Shown here: piece by piece, positions 52,521-60,068 of the stretch
How the letters are laid out: the number at the start of each line of letters is the position of its first letter
How positions within the stretch are numbered: position 1 is the stretch's first letter
NCBI RefSeq assembly: GCF_008329435.1
Contig: NZ_NPKN01000004.1
Location: forward strand, 124,001 to 188,000
Source of the DNA: Rhodanobacter sp. T12-5
GTDB lineage: Bacteria; Pseudomonadota; Gammaproteobacteria; Xanthomonadales; Rhodanobacteraceae
Direction: 5' to 3'
DNA length: 64,000 bases
The notes under the pieces: generated by a model
What the model was told of the DNA's origin: nothing
Databases searched by the model: none
What the model saw: the letters and a program-made list of their open reading frames with translations, nothing else
Program-made: the position numbers and the translations under genes

Positions 52521-53351
52521 TCAGGGCTGAAAAGTCACTGTATCCACCATGCTCGGCTTGAGCACGCTATGGCTTTGCAATGCATCCTGATAAGCAGCAC
52601 TGGGACCCATGGCTTGGGCGGCCGCTGCCTGTTGGGGATTCGGCCGAAAGTCGGCACCGTGGACTCCATTGCCGGAGGAGAAAACGGGCATTTCGATGGC
52701 CGGGCCTTCCGGGAAAAGCGAGATAGTCACCGATTGCTGCACGCTTGCGGCGACGGCTTGTCCATCGACCAGTTCCGGCAGGACTGAGCCTTGCAGGAAG
52801 TAATGCTTTATTGCAGCAATCAGAGTCAGCTTCTCGCGCATGGTCAATTGGGCGTCGGTCAAGACGTGGGCATCCGTGGCCGCCAGTTTGCCGTCAGCGG
52901 GCAGCGCAAGATCGACAACGACGCGGGTGTCATGTCTGCGGCCGCCATCGACCAGCGCCTGCAATATCTGCAGCGGATAATCCGGGCCCTTTCCGGTATT
53001 CGGCTTTTGATACTCGGGACCAACTCCGACATAGCTGACCTGGATGATGAATTTGCCCGTTCCAGCCGGCAACGCCTGTACGTCGGCGACCAGATAGCTG
53101 TGCACGGATGTTTTCTGGCCGTCCTTCATGATCGGGGCGAAGTGCCATTGCTTCAGCGCCTGCTCCAGCACGGAGACAACGGATGCCGGGGTGTCGGCAG
53201 TGGGCTCGGTTCGCACCACGTCGCCTTTGGCATCGACATCAATGGCTACGGTGTAGAGGTGGGCGAAAGACTTGGCGTTGGTAGCCGAATGCACATTCCC
53301 GCTCACCAGCAGCCAGGTCGTCATGGCGATGAGTCCAATGACTACTTTCAT
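52521..53351 (-). CDS. Secreted hypothetical protein, TonB-C-like N-terminus
   Basis: A 276-residue protein with a signal peptide (MKVVIGLIAMTTWLLVSGNV, cleavage near HSA). The N-terminal part (LYTVAIDVDAKGDVVRTEPT, LKQWHFAPIMKDGQKTSVHS) resembles the beta-strands of TonB-C-like energy-transducer domains common in Xanthomonadales. The rest is unrecognised. Its G+C content looks slightly lower than that of its neighbours. ATG 53351 follows GGGGGAT. No partner is evident; the divergent neighbour is the S9 peptidase. Confidence 0.6.
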   Translation of the reverse strand: MKVVIGLIAMTTWLLVSGNVHSATNAKSFAHLYTVAIDVDAKGDVVRTEPTADTPASVVSVLEQALKQWHFAPIMKDGQKTSVHSYLVADVQALPAGTGKFIIQVSYVGVGPEYQKPNTGKGPDYPLQILQALVDGGRRHDTRVVVDLALPADGKLAATDAHVLTDAQLTMREKLTLIAAIKHYFLQGSVLPELVDGQAVAASVQQSVTISLFPEGPAIEMPVFSSGNGVHGADFRPNPQQAAAAQAMGPSAAYQDALQSHSVLKPSMVDTVTFQP

Positions 53352-53512
53352 CAAGCATCCCCCGACAAACGTTGTTATGGCTACTTGCGTATCGCTGTGC
53401 GCATGCGTCGCTCAGCTTAATGAATCAGGTGGTCGAAGGGAACGGGACTGGTGGCGGTTGCGATCATGGCCGTGCGGGCTATTCTCACCAATTTGAACTT
53501 GGGGACTTGATC

Positions 53513-55966
53513 ATGCGTCGATTGCTGCTTGCTGGCCTGGTAGTGTTTTGTCTGATGCCTGCGGCCAGCATCGCTGCGCCTGCAGCAGCAACCCCGCTGG
53601 ACATGGAAACCATCATGGCCAATCCCGACTGGATCGGGCAGGCGGTGCAGGACCCGTACTGGAGCGTGGACGGGCGCAGTCTGTACTACTCGCTCAAGCG
53701 CGATGGCAGCCCGGTGCTCGATCTGTACCGGGTCGATCCCGCCAGCGGCCACAGCGTGAAACTGGATCCGGCGGCGATGGCGCAGGCCGAGGGCCCGGCG
53801 GTGTTCGATCGCGCGCATCGGCATGCCGCGTTCATCCTGCATGGGGATGTTTTCCTGGTGGACTTGGGCGCGGGTCGCCGCTTGCAGGTCACGCGCACGC
53901 CGCAGAAGGAATCCGCGCCGCAGTTTTCCAGCGACGGTCGTGCCCTGCAGTTTCGCGAAGGCAACGACTGGTACAGCTATGACCTGGCCAGCGCGGTCAC
54001 CGCGCCGGCCGCGGTGCTGAAATTCGCGGACGACCCGCATGCGAAGAAGCCCGATGCACTGGGCCAGCAGCAGCTCGATTTGTTCAAGACCCTGCGCGAG
54101 ATCAAGGCCGACAAACAGGCCATGCGCGATGCCGACAAGGCGCTCGACGCCGCCGACCCCAGCCGCGCACCGGCGCCGTTCTGGCTCGGCGACGGCATCG
54201 AACCGGTCGACACCGAACTGTCGCCGGACGGTCGCTGGATGCTGGTGGTGACCACGCCGAAAGACTACAAGGCCGGCAAGGCGCCGCAGGTCACCCACTA
54301 CGTCACCGACAGCGGTTACGCCGAACAGCAGGATGCACGCGTCTACGTCGGCCACAACGATCCTGCGCCGCAGTCGTTGCTGCTGCTGGACCTGGCCAAC
54401 CACAAGCAGTATCCGCTGAAGACCGACGCGCTGCCGGGGATCAAGGATGACCCGCTGAAGGCGATTCGCGAGCATACCGTCGCCGCGCTGGAGAAAGCCG
54501 GCAAGACCGACCAGGCCAAGGCGTTGAAGGCGCCGGACGTGCGTCCGCTCACCGTGTTCAGCGCGGACAACGGCGGCGGCATCGTGTGGAGCGACGACGG
54601 CAGCCAGGCCGCCGTGCAGCTTCGCGCGATCGACAACAAGGATCGCTGGATCGCCAGCGTCGACTTCAGCAAGCACGCGCTGGTTACCCAGCAGCGCCTG
54701 ACCGACAACGCGTGGATCAACTGGAACTTCAACGATTTCGGCTGGCTCAGGAACAGTCACACGCTGTGGTACCTGAGCGAGCAGACCGGCTTTTCGCAGC
54801 TCTACAGCAAGCCGCTGGACGGCAAGGCGACGGCGCTGACATCCGGCACGTTCGAGGTCAGCCATCCGCAACTCAGCGAGGACGGCAAATGGTTCTACCT
54901 GCGCACCAACCAGGCCGCGCCCTACAGCTATGACGTCTACCGCGTTCCGGTCACCGGCGGTGCGCTGACCCGGGTCACCCGCTACCAGGGCATGGAGGAA
55001 TTCAGCCTGTCGCCCGACGGCAGCCAGCTCGCCGTGCTGCACTCCTCCCCGTACATGTTGCCGCAATTGGCCGTCCAGCCGTCCTCCGGCGGTGCGCCGC
55101 GCAAGCTGACCGACACCATGAAGCCGGCGTTCACCGCGCACGCCTGGATCGCACCGAAGATCGTCGAGGTGAAATCCAGCCACGGTGCCGGCAGCATCTA
55201 TGCGAAGTACTACGGCCCGGCCAACGAGAGTGCTGCATCAGAGCCGGCTGGATCGAAACCGGCGGTGATCTTCGTGCACGGTGCCGGCTACCTGCAGGAC
55301 GTCACGCTGTCATGGGGCCACTACTTCCGCGAGCAGATGTTCCACAACCTGCTGGTACAGCAGGGTTACGTCGTGCTGGACATGGACTATCGCGCCTCCG
55401 AAGGCTACGGCCGTGCGTGGCGTACCGCGATCTACCGGCAGATGGGCCACCCGGAACTGGAAGATCTGCTCGACGGGAAGGCGTGGCTGGTGAAGAACCA
55501 CCACGTCGATCCCGCGCGCGTGGGCATCTACGGCGGCAGCTACGGCGGCTTCATGACCGAGATGTCGCTGCTGCGCGCGCCCGGCGAATTCGCCGCCGGC
55601 GCCGCGTTGCGCCCGGTCAGCGACTGGACGCTGTACAACCACGAATACACCGCCAACATCCTCAACGATCCACAGCTCGATCCGGAAGCGTTCAAGACCA
55701 GCTCGCCGATCGAGTACGCCGACCAGCTGCGCGACCCGCTCCTGATCGAGCACGGCCTGATCGACGACAACGTGCTGACCGAAGATTCGATCCGCATGTA
55801 CCAGCGCCTGGTCGAACTGCACAAGAAGAACTTCTGGATGTCGCTGTACCCGCTGGAGCGCCACGGTTTCGTGCATGCCGATTCCTGGTACGACGAATAC
55901 CGCCGGATCGACGAGTTGTTCGAAACGTATGTGAAGCCGGTGAAGGCCGCGGCTGTCGGGAGCTGA
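53513..55966 (+). CDS. S9 family peptidase (dipeptidyl peptidase IV-like), secreted
   Basis: An 817-residue exported serine peptidase. A signal peptide (LLLAGLVVFCLMPAASIAA) leads to a DPP IV-type beta-propeller (about 60-560). The catalytic alpha/beta-hydrolase domain has Ser676 in GGSYGGF, Asp751 or Asp752 in HGLIDDNV and His784 in LERHGFV. The family cleaves dipeptides, often after proline, from peptides in the periplasm. ATG 53513 has GGGGACTT upstream; a longer frame from 53372 has no signal. The gene is intact and ends near a bidirectional hairpin. Confidence 0.93.
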   Translation: MRRLLLAGLVVFCLMPAASIAAPAAATPLDMETIMANPDWIGQAVQDPYWSVDGRSLYYSLKRDGSPVLDLYRVDPASGHSVKLDPAAMAQAEGPAVFDRAHRHAAFILHGDVFLVDLGAGRRLQVTRTPQKESAPQFSSDGRALQFREGNDWYSYDLASAVTAPAAVLKFADDPHAKKPDALGQQQLDLFKTLREIKADKQAMRDADKALDAADPSRAPAPFWLGDGIEPVDTELSPDGRWMLVVTTPKDYKAGKAPQVTHYVTDSGYAEQQDARVYVGHNDPAPQSLLLLDLANHKQYPLKTDALPGIKDDPLKAIREHTVAALEKAGKTDQAKALKAPDVRPLTVFSADNGGGIVWSDDGSQAAVQLRAIDNKDRWIASVDFSKHALVTQQRLTDNAWINWNFNDFGWLRNSHTLWYLSEQTGFSQLYSKPLDGKATALTSGTFEVSHPQLSEDGKWFYLRTNQAAPYSYDVYRVPVTGGALTRVTRYQGMEEFSLSPDGSQLAVLHSSPYMLPQLAVQPSSGGAPRKLTDTMKPAFTAHAWIAPKIVEVKSSHGAGSIYAKYYGPANESAASEPAGSKPAVIFVHGAGYLQDVTLSWGHYFREQMFHNLLVQQGYVVLDMDYRASEGYGRAWRTAIYRQMGHPELEDLLDGKAWLVKNHHVDPARVGIYGGSYGGFMTEMSLLRAPGEFAAGAALRPVSDWTLYNHEYTANILNDPQLDPEAFKTSSPIEYADQLRDPLLIEHGLIDDNVLTEDSIRMYQRLVELHKKNFWMSLYPLERHGFVHADSWYDEYRRIDELFETYVKPVKAAAVGS

Positions 55967-56018
55967 TCGATACATCGCCGTTCAACGGCGAGGTCGATGC
56001 TGACGACCACCAGCAGCG

Positions 56019-56050
56019 TTGCGGCGCCGTGTGAGGGCACGGCGCCGCAA
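56019..56050. terminator. Bidirectional hairpin between the S9 peptidase and cupredoxin genes
   Basis: A perfect 13-base-pair stem, TTGCGGCGCCGTG (56019-56031) with CACGGCGCCGCAA (56038-56050), and a 6-base loop. It lies 52 bases after the plus-strand stop and 31 bases beyond the minus-strand stop. No T run, so the strength as an intrinsic terminator is uncertain. Confidence 0.7.
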
Positions 56051-56081
56051 CCTCCGGAACGGGTCCAGAGTCCTTGCCGGG

Positions 56082-56411
56082 TTACTCGACCACCACGGTA
56101 GCGGTCATGGTCGGGTGGAACTTGCAGAAGAACGCGAGCGTGCCGGCCGTGGCGGTGATGCGTCCGCTTGCGCCGGGTTTCAGGTCGACATCGAAGCGGC
56201 CATCGCGTGCGGTGGCGCTGTGCTCGAGGATGTCCTTGTTGGTCCATTCGATGATGTCGCCGGCGCGCACGCCGGTCGGCATCGGGCCGTACTGCATTTT
56301 GTCGATCACGATCACATGCACGCGTGCCTTTGCCGCGCTGGCGGCCGAAGCCGGCGGGAAGCCGCCGGTTGCCGCGAGCAGGCCGAACATGAGAATCATC
56401 ATGCGGAACAT
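56082..56411 (-). CDS. Periplasmic cupredoxin (amicyanin/plastocyanin-like)
   Basis: A 109-residue blue-copper protein with a signal peptide (to about ASA). Type 1 copper ligands are all visible: His64 in LEHSATA and Cys96, His99 and Met102 in FFCKFHPTM. It would shuttle single electrons or protect against redox stress in the periplasm. It starts 10 bases after the DUF4142 gene stops, forming an operon. The strong hairpin beyond its stop probably ends the transcript. Confidence 0.92.
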   Translation of the reverse strand: MFRMMILMFGLLAATGGFPPASAASAAKARVHVIVIDKMQYGPMPTGVRAGDIIEWTNKDILEHSATARDGRFDVDLKPGASGRITATAGTLAFFCKFHPTMTATVVVE

Positions 56412-56421
56412 GGAGTGTTCC

Positions 56422-56952
56422 TTACTTCAGGCTCTGCGCCAGATGCTCGGCGTGCATCTGGTGCGACTGGAACAACTTCAGGCCGGTTTCCAGCAGCGAC
56501 TTCAATTCGGCGTTCTGCGCCGACGGAATCAGCGTGCCGCTCAGTGCGCCGTTGACCGTCTTGTGGAAAGCGACCTCGTTCGCGACATAGGCCTTGTCAT
56601 ATGCGCTACCACTGAGCGCGGCGAGCTTCTTCTGCTCGGCGGCGGCGCCGCTCGCCAGCGACTTGCTGGTCGGGTTGTCCTGCGGCGTCACGCCCAGCTT
56701 CTTCACCAGCGCCAGCGCCTGGTCATTGACCGCGGCGTGGTCGCGCGCCATTTCCTGGGCGAACGCGCGCACGTCCTTGTTGTGCGATTTCTGCAGCGCC
56801 TGCTTGGCCGCGGTGATGTCGATCACGCCAGCGGTATAGGCAATGTGCGCGATCTGCGCGTCGTTGAGGGCCGGTGCCGGGGTGGCAGCGTGCGCGCCGG
56901 CGAGCGAGCCGAGGCCGAGCGTGAGGACGAGGGCGAACAGTGACTTGTTCAT
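56422..56952 (-). CDS. DUF4142 secreted protein
   Basis: A 176-residue DUF4142 protein with a signal peptide (MNKSLFALVLTLGLGSLAGA) and a ferritin-like four-helix pattern: AQIAHIAYTAGVIDITAAKQ, KDVRAFAQEMARDHAAVNDQ, FHKTVNGALSGTLIPSAQNA and KLFQSHQMHAEHLAQSL. The many His residues suggest metal binding. Members often sit beside copper or stress genes, as here beside the cupredoxin. It is divergent from folE, and GGAACCT appears 76-82 bases upstream on its strand, like the ECF motif at folE. Confidence 0.9.
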   Translation of the reverse strand: MNKSLFALVLTLGLGSLAGAHAATPAPALNDAQIAHIAYTAGVIDITAAKQALQKSHNKDVRAFAQEMARDHAAVNDQALALVKKLGVTPQDNPTSKSLASGAAAEQKKLAALSGSAYDKAYVANEVAFHKTVNGALSGTLIPSAQNAELKSLLETGLKLFQSHQMHAEHLAQSLK

Positions 56953-57069
56953 GAGCGATGTCTCCTGTGGGTAAACGGGAGGCGGACAAGAGCCCGCCGG
57001 TGCCCATGAGATGCAGCAGCGGCGTGCAGGTTCCGGCGGGTACGGGGAGCGTGGGCGGTGGAAGCCCGG

Positions 57070-57101
57070 GGAACCTCCGCCGCGGCAGTTGCATCGGATC
57101 A
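57070..57101 (+). promoter_or_regulatory. ECF-type promoter of folE
   Basis: GGAACCT (57070-57076), a 17-base spacer and TCGGATCA (57094-57101), 27 bases ahead of the folE ATG. The same motif with the same spacing precedes the ECF sigma gene at 57757, and GGAAC-type -35 boxes are typical of ECF sigma factors. Confidence 0.75.
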
Positions 57102-57128
57102 ACTGTCACTCCCAGCGAAGCCGCACGC

Positions 57129-57752
57129 ATGCTCGACACCGACCTGACTCTTGCCCCGACCGCCGCACCGATGCCGGCCGGCGATACGCCACGCCCCACG
57201 CGCGACGAGGCGGAAGCCGCCGTGCGCACGCTGATCCGCTGGGCCGGCGACGAGCCCGCGCGCGAAGGCCTGCTGGCCACGCCGGCGCGGGTGGTGCGTG
57301 CCTACGAGGAATGGTTCGCCGGCTACCGGCAGGACCCGGCCGGCCTGCTCAGTCGCACGTTCGAGGAAGTCGGCGGCTACGACGAGATGGTCGTCCTTCG
57401 CGACATCCCGCTGCAGTCGACCTGCGAGCACCACATGGCGGCGATCCGCGGCGTGGTGCATGTCGCCTATCTGCCCAACCAGCGCGTGGTCGGCATCTCC
57501 AAGCTGGCGCGGCTGGTCGAGGCGTACGGCCGGCGGCTGCAGATCCAGGAGCGGCTGACCGTGGAGATCGCCGACACGCTGGCCCGGGTGCTGCAGCCGC
57601 GCGGCGTGGCGGTGATCGTCGAGGCCAGCCACGAATGCCTGTCCTCGCGCGGCGTGCGCTTGCACGGGGTGTCGATGCAGACCCGGCGCCTGCTCGGCGA
57701 GTTCGCGCAGGAACCGCGGCGGCAGGAGATCCTGTCCGCGCTGGCCGGCTGA
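57129..57752 (+). CDS. folE: GTP cyclohydrolase I
   Basis: A 207-residue GTP cyclohydrolase I, which makes dihydroneopterin triphosphate from GTP for folate or tetrahydropterin synthesis. Zinc ligands are Cys99 and His102 in STCEHHMAAI and Cys170 in SHECLSSRGV; the substrate segment RLVEAYGRRLQIQERLT is intact. Length is normal, with a longer N-terminus of about 25 residues. It has its own ECF-type promoter and the sigma gene follows 55 bases after its stop. Control by an ECF factor is unusual for a folate gene and suggests a pterin role in stress. The pterin-dependent phhA is in the same window. Confidence 0.93.
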   Translation: MLDTDLTLAPTAAPMPAGDTPRPTRDEAEAAVRTLIRWAGDEPAREGLLATPARVVRAYEEWFAGYRQDPAGLLSRTFEEVGGYDEMVVLRDIPLQSTCEHHMAAIRGVVHVAYLPNQRVVGISKLARLVEAYGRRLQIQERLTVEIADTLARVLQPRGVAVIVEASHECLSSRGVRLHGVSMQTRRLLGEFAQEPRRQEILSALAG

Positions 57753-57756
57753 GCCG

Positions 57757-57788
57757 GGAACCTTCGGCGGTGCAGTTGCATCGGATCA
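57757..57788 (+). promoter_or_regulatory. ECF-type promoter of the sigma factor gene
   Basis: GGAACCT (57757-57763), 17 bases, TCGGATCA (57781-57788), 19 bases ahead of the sigma ATG. It is nearly identical to the folE promoter (the spacers share GCAGTTGCA), which fits autoregulation by the ECF factor. Confidence 0.75.
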
Positions 57789-57807
57789 GGTGTAGAAGGA
57801 GAACACC

Positions 57808-58512
57808 ATGTCAGCCCATGCCCATCTTGAATCCGTCGATTACGCCGCGCTGGACGACCACGCGCTGGTGGACCTGGTCCGTGGCGGCCGGCGCGAGGCC
57901 TTCCGCCACATCATGCAGCGCTGCAACCAGCGGCTGTTCCGCGTGGCGCGCGCGGTGCTCGGCGAAGAGTCCGAAGCAGAAGACGTGCTGCAGGAGTCCT
58001 ATATGAGCGCCTATCGCAAACTGGATAGCTTCCGTGGCGATTCGACCTTGCTGACCTGGATGACCAGCATCGTGCTGAACGAGGCGCGCGGCCGCTTGCG
58101 CAAGCGCCACCACATGGTCGGCCTGGAGCAGATCGACGCGGCGCCGGACGACACCCACCAGGTCATCCAGTTTCCCTCGAAGTTCGGCAGTGAAGACCCG
58201 GCCGTGTCCGCCGCCCGCGCGCAGATCCGTCGTCTGCTGGAACACGCCATCGACGAACTGCCGCCGGCGTTCCGCACCGTCTACATGATGCGCGAAGTGG
58301 AAGAGTGCTCGGTCGAGGAAACCGCCAGCCTGCTCGACATCAAGCCGGAGACGGTGAAGACCCGCCTGCACCGCGCGCGCCGCCAGCTGCGTGCATCGCT
58401 GCAGGGAACCCTGGCCGCCACCATGAGCGAAGCGTTCCCGTTCATGGGTGTGCGCTGTGCCCGCGTCACCGATGCGGTGATGGCCCGACTGGACGCCGAA
58501 CAAACCTCGTGA
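57808..58512 (+). CDS. ECF-type RNA polymerase sigma factor
   Basis: A 234-residue sigma-70 family factor with only regions 2 and 4. Region 2 is LFRVARAVLGEESEAEDVLQ to LTWMTSIVLNEARGRLRKRH. Region 4 is LPPAFRTVYMMREVEECSVE to ASLLDIKPETVKTRLHRARR. A tail of about 40 residues follows. Its own upstream promoter shares GGAACCT-N17-TCGGATCA with folE, so it is probably autoregulated. No anti-sigma gene is adjacent; the next gene is a minus-strand membrane protein. AGAAGGAG precedes ATG 57808. Confidence 0.93.
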   Translation: MSAHAHLESVDYAALDDHALVDLVRGGRREAFRHIMQRCNQRLFRVARAVLGEESEAEDVLQESYMSAYRKLDSFRGDSTLLTWMTSIVLNEARGRLRKRHHMVGLEQIDAAPDDTHQVIQFPSKFGSEDPAVSAARAQIRRLLEHAIDELPPAFRTVYMMREVEECSVEETASLLDIKPETVKTRLHRARRQLRASLQGTLAATMSEAFPFMGVRCARVTDAVMARLDAEQTS

Positions 58513-58519
58513 CCTCATG

Positions 58520-58593
58520 CAGGAGCGCACCCCGCGCGCGATGCTTTTCGTGACGTGACGAAGAGCCATCGAGCACGGAGCGCGCTTCTACAG
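58520..58593. repeat. Degenerate REP-like (family A) pair downstream of the sigma gene
   Basis: caggagcgcaccccgcgcgc and the inverted catcgagcacggagcgcgct resemble the family A arms, with the central bases diverged. The right arm overlaps the stop of the DUF998 gene. Weak similarity only. Confidence 0.4.
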
Positions 58594-59226
58594 GGTGTTG
58601 TCGCCGGGCCGCTTCATCAGCCAGCTGGCTGCCAGCAGCAGCCACGCCAGGATCAGCGCGATCACCCATCGCTGCTCCAGCCCGCGCGGCATGCCGCGCC
58701 ACAGCACATCCACCCAGAGTGCCACGAAGCACAGCCAGGCCAACGCGAACGCCACCGGAAAGCGTGCGCGCCAGCGTGCATTCGCGCGCATCCACCACGA
58801 CTGCAGAAGCATCGCCACCGTGACGCACAGGAACGCCGCCTGCGCCGCGGTGCCATGCACCCAACCTTCCAGTGTGGGCGCGTGCCCGGGCAGGTTGCTG
58901 TGCGCCAGCGCGGTCACGCACAGGCCGATGCCGGCGCAGGCAAACAGCAGCCACGGCGCCGCGCTGCGACGTCCTCCGGGCAGCGCGACGTAATAGCCCG
59001 CGCCGAGTGCGCACAGCGCGGCGGCGAGCACGAAATACGCGACTTGCAGCCAGTGGCTCCAGGCACCGAGCAGATAGAAGCTCAGCGGTGCCTCCTGCCA
59101 GTGCAGGTCCGTGCGCAGGCATTGCACGGCCACGGCGACGACGATGAACAGCCAGATCCCGATCAGCGCCATGGCGCCAAACCGGTGGGGACGTGCGGTG
59201 TCGTGCCGTTGAACCTGACGGGTCAT
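58588..59226 (-). CDS. DUF998 family membrane protein
   Basis: A 212-residue polytopic protein with about six membrane segments (for example ALIGIWLFIVVAVAVQCL, LQVAYFVLAAALCALGAG, AAFLCVTVAMLLQSWW and WVIALILAWLLLAASWLM). It has the DUF998 pattern AHSNLPGHAPTLEGWVHG. Function unknown. The start ATG at 59226 gives a hydrophilic first 17 residues; the gene is followed by the convergent sigma gene. Confidence 0.82.
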   Translation of the reverse strand: MTRQVQRHDTARPHRFGAMALIGIWLFIVVAVAVQCLRTDLHWQEAPLSFYLLGAWSHWLQVAYFVLAAALCALGAGYYVALPGGRRSAAPWLLFACAGIGLCVTALAHSNLPGHAPTLEGWVHGTAAQAAFLCVTVAMLLQSWWMRANARWRARFPVAFALAWLCFVALWVDVLWRGMPRGLEQRWVIALILAWLLLAASWLMKRPGDNTL

Positions 59227-59287
59227 CCCATGTCGCCCTTGTGGTCAGCCAAGGCGGCGAATGGTACCCGCCGGCTCCGCGACCGGC

Positions 59288-59941
59288 TCAAACGGCCTGG
59301 CGCAACGCCGCGGCCTCGCGCGCCAGCAATTCGATGCCGGTCCAGTCGCCGGCACCGAGCTTGTCGGCCGGAGTCAGCCACGAGCCGCCCACGCAGATCA
59401 CGTTGGGCAGGGCGAGAAAGTCGACCGCGTTGACCAGGTTGATGCCGCCGGTGGGGCAGAAGCGGATCTGCGGCAGCGGGCTGGCCCAGGCGCCGAGCAG
59501 CTTGGTGCCGCCGGCCGGCACCGCGGGGAAGAACTTCAGGTGGCGATAGCCACGTTCGAGCAGGGCCATCGCCTCGCTGGCGGTGGCCACGCCGGGCAGC
59601 AGCGGCAGTTCGCTGTCGTCGGCCGCCTCGAGCAGGCGCGGCGAGGTGCCGGGAGACACCGCGAAGCGGGCGCCGGCCTGCAGCGCGGCTTGCAGGTCGC
59701 GCGCGGTCAGCGCGGTGCCGCAGCCGACCACGGCGCCTTCCACCTCGGCGGCGATCGCGCGGATCGCCTCCAGCGCCGCCGGCGTGCGCAAGGTCACCTC
59801 GATGGTCGGGATGCCGCCGGCCACCAGTGCGCGCGCCATCGGCACCGCGGCCTTCGCGTCGTCGATGATCACCACCGGAATCACCGGGGCGAGCCGCATG
59901 AGCGTTTCGACTTGCTGTTGTTTTTGTTCGATGGGGTTCAT
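59288..59941 (-). CDS. eda: 2-keto-3-deoxy-6-phosphogluconate aldolase
   Basis: A 217-residue class I aldolase that splits KDPG into pyruvate and glyceraldehyde 3-phosphate, the last Entner-Doudoroff step. The Schiff-base Lys136 is in [12 protein letters not shown], and Glu48 is in TIEVTLRT. The phosphate-binding CPTGGI and GTALTARDL motifs are in place. It is the last gene of the minus-strand run zwf-pgl-edd-eda. The 127 bases between edd and eda are mostly a REP pair. ATG 59941 is used. Confidence 0.95.
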   Translation of the reverse strand: MNPIEQKQQQVETLMRLAPVIPVVIIDDAKAAVPMARALVAGGIPTIEVTLRTPAALEAIRAIAAEVEGAVVGCGTALTARDLQAALQAGARFAVSPGTSPRLLEAADDSELPLLPGVATASEAMALLERGYRHLKFFPAVPAGGTKLLGAWASPLPQIRFCPTGGINLVNAVDFLALPNVICVGGSWLTPADKLGAGDWTGIELLAREAAALRQAV

Positions 59942-59980
59942 GGACGGGCCCAAGGATGAAAGATGGAGAAGCCGGATCTC

Positions 59981-60055
59981 TGTGGGAGCGACTTCAGTCG
60001 CGATGCCCTTGGCGCCGGGAACGGTGAAGCTGTCGCGACTGAAGTCGCTCCCACA
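59981..60055. repeat. REP-like inverted repeat pair (family A) between edd and eda
   Basis: Intact arms at 59981-60005 and 60031-60055 in inverted orientation, identical in the central tgggagcgacttcagtcgcg. The pair sits in the edd-eda junction, ending 13 bases before the edd stop. Confidence 0.88.
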
Positions 60056-60068
60056 GGTGATACGCGGT

